Shown piece after piece: positions 24,520 to 34,400 of a DNA stretch of 48,321 nucleotides (positions within the stretch are counted from its first letter, which is position 1; each line of letters begins with the position of its first letter). This stretch comes from Oscillospiraceae bacterium (lineage in GTDB: Bacteria; Bacillota; Clostridia; Oscillospirales; Oscillospiraceae). The position numbers were made by a program, and so were the translations under genes. The notes below the pieces were generated by a model. The model saw nothing but the letters and a program-made list of their open reading frames with translations. It was not told where the DNA came from and searched no databases. Location: the NCBI GenBank assembly GCA_902795195.1, contig CADBKF010000010.1:10702-59022 (forward strand). Reading direction: 5' to 3'.

Positions 24520-25485
24520 TCACTTCCGATAATCGTAGAAGCCCACGCCGGCGTTGACGCCGGTTTCGCCCTTGTCGATCTTCTCCTTGAGCAGCTTGCC
24601 GATCCGGTTGGTCACGGAGCCCTCCACCTGCGCGTCGGGCTTCATCTGGTTGATGTTGTAGGCGGTCTCAAGGCCCACGATGTCCAGGATCTTGAACGGG
24701 CCCGCCGGCGCGCCGGTGGCCAGCTGCCAGGTCTTGTCGATGGTCTCGTGGTCCGCAACGCCCGTGGCCAGCAGCGCCTGGGCCGCGCTTAGGAAGGGCA
24801 CGAGCATCGAGTTCAGAATGTAGCCCGGCTGCTCCTTGTGCAGCTGCAGCGGGATCATGTTGATCTCGTCGGCAAACTTGACCGTCTCGTTGTAGATCTC
24901 CGGGTCGGTGCCGGAATGGCCCATGACCTCGGCGGTGTTGTTCTTCCAGATCGTGTTGGCAAAGTGCAGCGCCAGATACTTTTCCGGCCGGCCCGTGTAG
25001 GCGGCAAAGGTGCTGGGCAGCATCGTCGAGGAGTTGGTCAGAAGGATCGTCTTCTCGTCCAGCAGATCCTTCATGGCGGTGTAGACGCCGATCTTGGCCT
25101 TGGGGTCCTCGCTCATGGACTCGATCACCACGTCCGCGCCCTTGAGGGCCTTGGCCATATCCAGCTCAATGTGGATCTTTTCCGCAAAATTTTTCTTCGC
25201 CTGCTCAGCCAGCGCGTCGATGGCTTCGGCGGTGATGCCGTCCCAGCTGCGGATCAGGCCCTTCGGATAGAGGAATTTACCCATCGGATTGCCGACCATC
25301 GCCTTGGCGGTCAGCAGGTCCTGCAGCATCAGGGCGGAATAGCGCTCGATCTTGGGCTGCGTGCGGGCGATGGAGCCCTCCGATCGCAGCCAGAAGGTCA
25401 CATCCTTGCCGCAATAGGCGCACATGAGGCCGATCTGCGTGCCGAGCACGCCGCCGCCTGCTACAACAACTTTCTTCAGTTCCAT
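24520..25485 (-). CDS. 3-hydroxyacyl-CoA dehydrogenase family protein
   Basis: A 321-residue NAD-dependent dehydrogenase of the 3-hydroxyacyl-CoA/3-hydroxybutyryl-CoA type, which oxidises or forms the 3-hydroxy group on short acyl-CoAs. The Rossmann fold opens with VVVAGGGVLGTQIGLMCAYCG; LLTNSSTMLPSTFA and LALHFANT match the family's SNTSS/GxHFxNP region with changes. The C-terminal domain has GYILNSMLVPFLSAAQALL and the GPFKILDIVGLETAY motif. The start at 25485 (MELKKV) is preferred over 25491 because AAAGGAG then has the right spacing. No thiolase, crotonase or acyl-CoA dehydrogenase is adjacent, so its pathway is unclear; butyrate formation or a link to the acyl operon are possibilities. 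Confidence 0.88.
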   Translation of the reverse strand: MELKKVVVAGGGVLGTQIGLMCAYCGKDVTFWLRSEGSIARTQPKIERYSALMLQDLLTAKAMVGNPMGKFLYPKGLIRSWDGITAEAIDALAEQAKKNFAEKIHIELDMAKALKGADVVIESMSEDPKAKIGVYTAMKDLLDEKTILLTNSSTMLPSTFAAYTGRPEKYLALHFANTIWKNNTAEVMGHSGTDPEIYNETVKFADEINMIPLQLHKEQPGYILNSMLVPFLSAAQALLATGVADHETIDKTWQLATGAPAGPFKILDIVGLETAYNINQMKPDAQVEGSVTNRIGKLLKEKIDKGETGVNAGVGFYDYRK

Positions 25486-25669
25486 ATGCATTCTCCTTTT
25501 GTATTATTATAATGTAGAGGGATCGTGCCGCGGAGGGCAGCGTTCCGTCTTCCTCCAATCTGAGTGTACCATATTGCCCGATGCCTGTCAATGGGCCGCG
25601 AGGTTTTTTGCATCGCGGCCCGGCGCCGCCCGGATATGCAGTTTTTTTCGCTTTTTTACGGATTTCCTC

Positions 25670-25698
25670 TTGCGCGGGGCCGAATCGCACGGTATAAT
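25670..25698 (+). promoter_or_regulatory. Promoter of the ABC exporter
   Basis: -35 TTGCGC (25670-25675), a 17-base spacer and a perfect -10 TATAAT (25693-25698) lie about 45 bases before the ribosome site of the exporter. Confidence 0.75.
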
Positions 25699-25749
25699 CA
25701 TACTGTTATCGTGTATATTTCCAGCCATGATACGAGAGGAGGCGCTGCC

Positions 25750-27585
25750 ATGGCCGGCCCCGGACGCGGTCTCGGACCCCGCGGATTTCTGACGGATGAG
25801 GAAAAGCAGAACATGCCCAAGGTGACAAAGGAGCTCATTTTCCGCATCCTTTCCTATCTCAAGCCCTATTGGCCCCAGTTTTTGCTGGTGTTTGTGGCGA
25901 TTCTGCTGTCCTCGGTGGTGGGCCTGCTTCCCTCCATCCTGACCGGACGCATCGTCGACGAGGCATTGGTCGGCAAAAACATGAAGCTGCTGATCCAGCT
26001 GCTGCTGATGGCCTTCGGCACCCTGGCCGTCTCCCAGGTCATCGGCGTCATGGAGAGCTACATCAACGCCTGGATCTCCCAGCGCATCATCTTCGACATG
26101 AAGAACCAGATGTACGACCACCTGCAGCACATGCCCCACGCCTTTTTCACCTCCGAGCGCCAGGGTGACATCATCACCCGCATGAACACCGACATCTCCG
26201 GTGTGAGCTCGGTGATCTCCGGCACCTTGTCGAGCATCGTGAGCAACACCGCCACGGTCGTGACCACGCTGATCGCGCTCTTCACCATGAGCTGGCAGCT
26301 GGCGCTGGTGGGCCTGGTGGTGATCCCGCTGCTGATCCTGCCCACCAAGAGCGTGGGCAAGACCCGCTGGAAGCTGCTCTCCGAGAGCCAGGCGAAAAAC
26401 GACGAAATGAACCAGCTGGTCAACGAGACGCTCTCGGTCTCCGGCTCGCTGCTCGTCAAGCTGTTTGTCCGCGAAAAGCGGGAGTATGCGCGCTTCGTTG
26501 CGGTCAACGAGGAGGTCACAAAGCTCAACCTCAAGGAGCAGCGCAGCGGCAAGTGGTTCGGCGTGGTCATGGGCATCTTCACCCAGGTGGGCCCGCTGCT
26601 CATCTACTTTGCAGGCGGCTACCTCATCATCGCAAGGGCCGACCCCAGCCTGACCGTCGGTACGATCACCGCCACGGTCGCACTGATCAACCGGCTCTAC
26701 CGGCCGGTACAGTCGCTTCTGAACATCCAGGTGGACTTCACCCGCTCGCTGGCGCTGTTTACCAGAATTTTCGACTATTTCGACATGAAAAACCCCATCG
26801 TTGCCCCGGAAAACGGCAAAAAGCCGAACCTCCACCTGGCCTCCATCCGCTACAACCACGTGGCCTTCTCCTACGATCCCGAGAAGCCGCTTCTGAAGGA
26901 CGTGAGCTTCACGGTGCCCGGCGGCAAGATGTACGCCATCGTCGGCCCCTCCGGCTCGGGCAAGTCCACGGTCGTGAACCTGCTGCCGCGGCTGTACGAC
27001 GTGCAGAGCGGCACCGTCACGATCGGCGGCGAGGACGTGCGGCAGATGGATCTGGACTACCTGCGAAACGGCATCGGCGTCGTGACCCAGGAGACCTATC
27101 TCTTCAACGGCACCATCCGCGACAACCTGCTCTACGCCAAGGAGGACGCCACCGACGAGGAGCTCGAGCGCGCCTGCCGCATCGCCAACATCCACGACTA
27201 CATCCAGTCCCAGCCCAACGGCTACGAGACCCTGGTGGGCAACCGCGGGCTCAAGCTCTCCGGCGGCGAGAAGCAGCGCCTGTCCATCGCCCGGGTCATC
27301 CTCAAAAACCCCGAGATCCTGATCCTCGACGAGGCCACCTCGGCCCTGGACTCCATCTCCGAGACCTCGATCCAGGAGGCGCTCGAGCACCTGATGGTGG
27401 GCCGGACCTCCATCGTCATCGCCCACCGGCTCTCGACGATCCTCAAGGCCGACAACATCCTGGTCATCAAGGACGGCCAGATCGCCGAGGAGGGCGACCA
27501 CGAATCGCTGCTCGCCGCCGGCGGCGTCTACCGCGAGCTCTACGAAACCCAGTTCCGCACGATCCTGAACATGGAGCACGATTGA
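25750..27585 (+). CDS. ABC exporter, fused membrane and ATPase domains
   Basis: A 611-residue half-transporter of the multidrug/lipid exporter type. Residues ~25-325 hold six membrane helices (LILSYLKPYWPQFLLVF-like start, with the DMKNQMYDHLQHMPHAFF coupling-helix region). The ATPase follows at ~370-605: Walker A GPSGSGKST, Q-loop TQETYLF, signature LSGGEKQR, Walker B ILILDEATS and switch His in IAHRLSTI. The start at 25750 (MAGPGRG) has GAGAGGAGG upstream; longer ORF starts are rejected. Such proteins work as homo- or heterodimers; no partner half-transporter is adjacent, so a homodimer is likely. The substrate cannot be predicted. It has its own promoter and no co-directional partner before the repeat region. 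Confidence 0.92.
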   Translation: MAGPGRGLGPRGFLTDEEKQNMPKVTKELIFRILSYLKPYWPQFLLVFVAILLSSVVGLLPSILTGRIVDEALVGKNMKLLIQLLLMAFGTLAVSQVIGVMESYINAWISQRIIFDMKNQMYDHLQHMPHAFFTSERQGDIITRMNTDISGVSSVISGTLSSIVSNTATVVTTLIALFTMSWQLALVGLVVIPLLILPTKSVGKTRWKLLSESQAKNDEMNQLVNETLSVSGSLLVKLFVREKREYARFVAVNEEVTKLNLKEQRSGKWFGVVMGIFTQVGPLLIYFAGGYLIIARADPSLTVGTITATVALINRLYRPVQSLLNIQVDFTRSLALFTRIFDYFDMKNPIVAPENGKKPNLHLASIRYNHVAFSYDPEKPLLKDVSFTVPGGKMYAIVGPSGSGKSTVVNLLPRLYDVQSGTVTIGGEDVRQMDLDYLRNGIGVVTQETYLFNGTIRDNLLYAKEDATDEELERACRIANIHDYIQSQPNGYETLVGNRGLKLSGGEKQRLSIARVILKNPEILILDEATSALDSISETSIQEALEHLMVGRTSIVIAHRLSTILKADNILVIKDGQIAEEGDHESLLAAGGVYRELYETQFRTILNMEHD

Positions 27586-28189
27586 GACACAATGCAGCAT
27601 GAGCCTCACCGTAGTGGCCGATGCCCACATCGGCCATAGAACTGCGGCACGCAACGATGCCTTATGGCCGATGTGGGCATCGGCCACTACGGATGTGTGG
27701 AATCTCTATACCGTTGTAGGGGACGGCGTCCTCGACGTCCCGGGAATGCATCGCCTCGTCGAGCACAGCAGCCGGAAAACCGCTGAAATCTCCCAAGTCT
27801 GTCATTGCGAACCAGTGCGCACACTGGTGTGGCAATCCGTTTTCTGGCGTGCCCGTCACCCGGTCCTGCCTCCGGCGGCCCCATTTTCTTTGCTTCTTGT
27901 CCAAAGAAAATGGGGGAAAAGAAAGGCCGCTTTCCGTTTCGGAAGTTTTCCCGGCAACCATCTTACCGCTTTGCGAGCTGCTTGCTTTTTGGTCCCTGGG
28001 AAGGGATTTGACTGTGGTTCTATCCCCGCGCTACCCCGCGACGCAAAACGGGCTTGCGTGAGACGCCCGTTTTACTGCTATCGCGCTAGCTTTGTCCCGA
28101 GCGTGGTGCTCTGCTCCATCGGCCTTGATCCAGCTGCCTCACAGCGATATACATTATATATGATCGACATACACATTTTTGTCCGACTG
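27586..28189. repeat. Repeat region including dispersed long repeat copy B
   Basis: It opens with two inverted GTAGTGGCCGATGCCCACAT words (about 27610-27695) and a GGGGACGGCGTCCTCGACGTCCC word (27718-27743). From 27800 to 28124 it holds copy B of the long dispersed repeat, inverted relative to copy A (2000-2282). Copy B contains an extra hairpin (AAAACGGGC ... GCCCGTTTT, about 28046-28075) that copy A lacks. No gene is seen. Confidence 0.8.
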
Positions 28190-28222
28190 AACCCACACAG
28201 ATGCGCGGCGTTTGTGTGGGTT
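28190..28222. terminator. Hairpin upstream of the subtilase promoter
   Basis: AACCCACACA and TGTGTGGGTT form a 10-bp stem followed by a moderately T-rich stretch. It could stop read-through from the repeat region before the promoter at 28256. Confidence 0.55.
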
Positions 28223-28255
28223 TCGTATGTTTTCCGCGGCGCGGGCAAAAAATGG

Positions 28256-28284
28256 TTGACAAACCGGGTGAAAATTCATAAAAT
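28256..28284 (+). promoter_or_regulatory. Promoter of the large subtilase
   Basis: Consensus -35 TTGACA (28256-28261), a 17-base spacer and -10 TAAAAT (28279-28284), in an AT-rich stretch about 120 bases before the ribosome site AAGGAG. Confidence 0.85.
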
Positions 28285-28417
28285 TGTAATGATTTTTCAT
28301 CACCATACGGAAATTGAGTGCTTTTGCGCTCAATTTTGTATCTTTTCGCTGTATAATCCGTATTTCCCATGCCTTGGCATGTGAATATCAAGCAAAAACC
28401 CAGGAAGGAGAAATATT

Positions 28418-31400
28418 ATGAAACACACCGCACGCACCAAACGGCTGCTGGCCATGCTGCTGGCCCTGGCGATGGTGCTTCCGCTGGCTGCGCCGCTGGC
28501 CGCCGCCGAGGAAGCCCCGGCGCCCGAGCAGCCCACCGCTCTGGAGACCTACGATCTCGATCCGGCCACCCTGCACGTGCAGAAGCTCGGCCAGGTGGAC
28601 GACGAGCCGCAGGAGCTCATCGACCCCGAGCCCTATGCGCTGACGGACCTGGTTCGTGTGTCCATCGAGCTGGAGGCCCCCTCCACCCTCGATGCGGGCT
28701 ACTCCACCCAGGGCATCGCGGCCAACGACGAGGCCGTTGCCTACCGCGCCGCGCTGCAGCGGCAGCAGGATGAGATGACCGCGCAGATCGAGCGCACGAT
28801 CGGCTCGAAGCTGGACGTCCAGTGGAACATCACGCTCGCGGCCAACATCATCTCCGCCAACGTCCGCTACGGCGACATCTTCAAGATCGAGTCCATCGAG
28901 GGCGTAAAGAAGGTTTTCATCGAAAACCGCTATGAAGCCCCCGTTGACGAAACCGACGGCGGCGGCGACTCGGCTTCCCCCAACACCGCCAACACCAGCG
29001 AAAATATGGTCGGCGCAACCGCAGCCTGGGAAGACGGCTACACCGGCGCGGGCTCCCGCGTTGCCATCATCGACACCGGCATCGACACGAGCCATCAGTC
29101 CTTTGCGGCAGAGCCCTTCACCTACTCGGTAGGCCAGGCCGGCGCAACGAACGAGCTGATGACCGAGACGCAGGTCCAGAACCTGGCCAGCCAGCTCAAC
29201 TCCAAGACTGGCAACTATGTCAGCGCCAAGATCCCCTACGGCTACAACTATGTGGACAACAATACCACCATCACGCACCTGAACGACACGCAGGGTGAGC
29301 ACGGCTCTCACGTGGCCGGCATTGCCGCGGCCAACCGCTACATTGGCAGTGCCCACAGCGACGCAGCCGCCACCGTCGGCGCGGTCGGCATGGCCCCGGA
29401 CGCCCAGCTCTTCATTATGAAGGTTTTCGGCAAGGGCGGCGGCGCCTTTGACTCGGACTACATGGTCGCCATCGAGGACGCGATTGTGCTCGACTGCGAC
29501 GTGGTGAACCTGTCCCTGGGCTCTTCCGTGCAGGGCTGGACCTACAGCGGCGACTATCAGGAAATCCTGAACAATCTGGTCAACAAGGCGCACAACGATG
29601 GCATGGTGGTCTCCATCTCCGCCGGCAACTCCTATGATTTCGCCAAGATGACCAGCGCCGGCAACCTCTATAAGGACGACGTCTACTACCACACCGGCGG
29701 CAGCCCCGGCACCTTTGTCAACGCGCTGACCGTCGCCGCGGCACAGAACACCCTGACCAAGGGTACGCCTATGAACTTCAATGGCGTGGGCGACGTGTTC
29801 TACTATGAGTCCACCGGCAACGAGGAAGAGGGCACCACCTATACCAACCCGGCTCTGAACACCATCAAGGGCAGCTACAGCTATGTCTACATTGACGCAA
29901 CCGGCTCTGCCGCAGACTACTCCACCGTCAACAGCGCGGTAAGTCTGTCCGGCAAGATCGTCATCGTCAACCGCGGCGAGCTCTCCTTCGTAGAGAAGGG
30001 CGAAAACGCCAAGTCCTACAACCCTAAGGCGGTCATCATTGCCAACAACGGCGACGGCACCATCTATATGGACCTGACCGACTTCACCGGCACCTTCCCG
30101 ATGGTCACCATCACGCTGAAGGACGCCAACAAGATCAAGGCGGCCTCCGCCAGCCAGACCGTGGGCGGCCTTACCGTCTACACCGGCACCGTCCAGGTGA
30201 CCGATGTGGAGAAGGAGGTCACCATCGACCGATCCCAGGCCACCATCACCGACTTCTCCTCCTGGGGCGTTCCGGGTTCTCTCATCATGAAACCCGAGAT
30301 CACTGCCCCTGGCGGTGACATTTACTCGGTCAACGGCACGCACAAAACCAGCAGCGGTACCTCCGGCGGCTCGGACCAGTATGAGAACATGAGCGGCACT
30401 TCCATGGCCGCCCCGCACATCACCGGTCTGACCGGCGTGCTGGCCGAGTATCTGCGGGAACATCCCATTGCCGGCAGAAACGACGAGCTGAACAGCAATT
30501 ACTCCACCCGCGCCATCCTCCAGAGCCTGCTGATGTCCACCGCGACCCCCATGGCCCCGGAGAACGAATATCTCTCCATCCTGCAGCAGGGCGCGGGCCT
30601 GGCGGAGGTCCACAAGGCCATCACCTCCCCCTCTGTGATCATGATGACCGAGGAGGGCAACACCCTGACCGTCCGCACCGGCGCTGTTGCTGACGGTAAG
30701 ATCAAGGCCGAGCTGGGCGACGATCCCGAGAAGACCGGCAGCTACAGCTTCGGCTTCAAGGTCTACAACCTGACCGACAACGAGCTGCGCTACGAGCTGG
30801 ACACCGATCTCTTCTCCCAGAAGATCAGCGGTGAATTCCTTGCCCGCGGCACCTCCCTGCTGCCCGCCGGCGGTGTGAGCTACACCTGGACCGTCGGGAA
30901 CACCGAGCCGGAAAGCCACGACGTGGACAAGGACGGCGACACCGACAATGACGACGCCCAGGCCATCCTGGACTACCTCACCGGCGTCAAGGCAGAAGCG
31001 GACGTGGATCTGGCCGCGGCCGATCTGGACGGCGACGAGACCGTCACCTCCCGCGACGCGTATCTTCTGATCGACTGGACGCCCGGGGAAGACGCCGAGG
31101 AAGGCTATCTCCTCCCGGCCCGCGGCTCTGCCGAGGTCGTGGTGACCATTGAGCTGACCGACGCGCAGCGCGAGGCGCTGGCTGCCTATGCCAAGGGCGC
31201 CTACCTCGAGGGCTTCACCTATCTGACCTGCTCCGACGGCACCGAGCACTCCATCCCCATCCTGGGCTTCTACGGCTCCTGGACCGATCCGTCCATGTTC
31301 GACAACATGTCCTACATCGACGGTCTATACGGCGCCGAGCGCATCCCCTACTCCGGCACTGCCGACACCAACTACCTGATGGTCAACTATGCCGGCTCCA

Positions 31401-34400
31401 ACGTCAAGTTCTCCGGCAACCCCTACATGGTGGAGGAAAGCTTCCCCGCCGACCGTCTGGCCATCAACTCCAACTCCAATCTGGTCCGAATCTCCTACAA
31501 CCTGATTCGCGCTGCCGCCACCACCGGCTTTGCCGTGACCAAGCTGGACGCCGACCACAAGGTCACAGATATTCTGAGCTCCAGTGTCACCGGCAACAGC
31601 GTGGACGGCATGTACTACTCCAACAGCTCCGGCTGGCAGAACACCACCACCAAGCTCTACAGCATCAACAAGACAGTCGGCTCCTATGGCCTGAGCGCCG
31701 GCGACAAGTTCCGCGTCGGCTTCTACGCCATTCCCGAGTACAACGGCATGGTGGTCAATGAAAGCTATGATGCTTCCGGTGCGGGTGAATTGAATGTCGG
31801 CGGCTTCAACGCCTTGCTCAAGAGCAATGTTCTCGGCATGGGCGCTCTGGTGGGCTATGACTTCACCGTGGACAATACGGACCCCGTGATCGGTAATGCT
31901 TCTCTGTCTGGCAACACGCTTTCCGTCTCCGCCACCGACAACGAAAACCTGGCCTATGTGGCGGTTCTGAGCCTGGATGGTGAGACGAAGTATGCCGAAG
32001 CTGCCCCCGGCACAAACGAATTCACCATCAGCTTTGACGCCTCTGACGCCATTGCCAACGCCCGCGGCTATGTGGCCGTGTTCGCCGGCGACTATGCAGG
32101 CAACGAGGCCGCAATCGCTGTGCGCGTGAATGACAACGCCTACGAGGAAAAGACCGTTTATGTGCTGACGAATACCCTGACTGCCGGTGAGGAATACCTG
32201 ATCGTCAGCAGCAATTCCGCCGGCACCCGCTATGCGCTGGGCCATAACGGAACCACCGTTTCCACCAATACCGTGACCGTCAAGGCCGGTACCAGCGAGA
32301 CCAACAATGCGGTCTATATTGACAGTGCAGACGTGGCCGATACCTCTGTGTGGACTGTTGCAACTGGGTATACATTCAAAAATGGAAATTACTACATCTC
32401 CCGTAGCAATCGCAATCTGTCCATTAGCACCAGCAGTACCAGCTGGAGCTGGAATAGCACAAACAGCCAACTGTACAATGGCACCTACTATCTGCGTTAT
32501 AGCAACGGCTTTAGCGTAAGTACCACCCAGAATTCGATTTATGTCTATAAAAAAACTGTCATCCGCACGGAGATCGATCCCTACGGTGTGGAATCCGTTT
32601 CCATTGCCCCCACGAGTCTGGACCTCTACAAGGGCAACACCGCCGATCTGGTCGCGAAGGTTCTGCCGCTGACGGCTTCCAACCGCACCGTCACCTGGTC
32701 CTCCAGCAACGCTTCTGTTGCCACGGTGGACGCCAACGGCCATGTGGAGGCAAAGACCGCCGGCTCTGCTACCATCACCGCAACCGCCAACGGCGACGCC
32801 ACCAAGACCGCCACCTGCGCCGTCACCGTGACTGCCGTCAACAAGACCCTATATGGTATCGTCTGGGATGAAGAGGGTGGTGTGTACTTCTCCAACTTTA
32901 ACGCAAACAACCTCCCCACCTGGACGAAGAACCACTCCGACGCAAAGAATCTACAGCTGCACAGCGCCTTTATGCAGTCCACCTCCGCGCTCTATGCCGG
33001 CACTCTTGACAGCAATCTGAGCACTACACTCTACACTGTTAACCGCACGAGCTATGCTCTGACTTCGGTCGGACCGAGCTACGTGGGTATCATGGATGCA
33101 GCAAAAGGCATTACCAGCAGCAACTATGGCATGGCTTATTGCTTCGGCCCCTATGTCATTGTGGGCAACTATAGCTCCAGTACTGTCAATCTGAATGACG
33201 GATCCTCTTTCACGGGTGTTGGTATTCCCTATGGCCTGCTGGATGCCAGTGAGACCACCGGAGCTTATATTGCTGGTATTGCAGCAAAATCTATCAGCAA
33301 CAGCAGTGCTTCCTATTACTTATTAGACGAGAATGGTGTGATTTGGCAGACGTCCTTCTCTTATAGTATGTTTAGCGGAGCGTCTCTTTCCACTCCCACC
33401 AAGGTTTTGGAGACCGGTATCTCCACCTCCTTCATGTATCAGTCCCTGTACTATGACAACACTTACCTCTACTGGACCCACACGACCGGCAGCGATGCGG
33501 AACTGATTATTATCGATCCGTCTACCGGCAAGGTATACAACGCCGGCAACTTCGGCGATGGCGTGTGGCCCGTTGCCGGTCTGTATGTCAACGGCTCTGT
33601 TGCGCCGACTTCTGCTGGCGATGAGGTGATGGATTCTGCGGACGAGCCTGTGGAGTTCCCGGAGAATCTGCAGCCTGTGGCCACCCGCGAGGAGCTGATG
33701 ACCGAGGAGGTCATGGCCCGCTTTGCCGCCGAGGCTGCCAAATTCGCGGCCAAGGACGAGCCCGCCAACGTCACCACCGGCGGCCTGAATGCTGTCCGCG
33801 GCAGCGCCCTCGTGCGTTCCACCGATGAGAGCACCGGCTCCGCCGAGAACGGCGCCGCCTCCGTTACCCTCACCGAGACCGAGAACGTGAACAACGGTCT
33901 GGTCACCGTGACCTACGATCCCGCTGTTCTGACCTACACCGGCTACAGCTCCGAGTTCGCCTATACCTCCGTCCACGCGGAGAACGGCACCATCACCCTG
34001 GCCTACGCCGACAAGACCGCCCGTACCGACCTGGCTGTTCTGAACTTCACCTACACCGGCATGCTGAACACCAACGTCACCGTCCACACCGCCGAGCGGA
34101 ACGCCGAACTGGCTGTGAACGAGGATGACACCGTGATCAAGCTGAAGGACGGCTCCAAGACCGTGTCCGTCTACGTGGTCGATGAGCTGAACGGCAGTGA
34201 TCTCTCTGCCTGGGCCTGGGGCACTTCCGGCAACCTGGACGCCAGCTGGCCCGGCCATGCGCTGAGCGCTGAGGGCACCGACAAGGGCGGCCATCCCTAC
34301 TACAAGATCGAGCTGGATCTTGTGGACTACGACAAGATCATCTTCAACCGCAACGGCCAGCCGCAGACCGCCACGCTGGACGTCGCCGCCGGCGCCGGCG

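Noticed and set aside
28388-31249. A 953-residue minus-strand frame opposite the subtilase
   Set aside because: Shadow of the protease gene, which has a promoter, signal peptide and complete triad.
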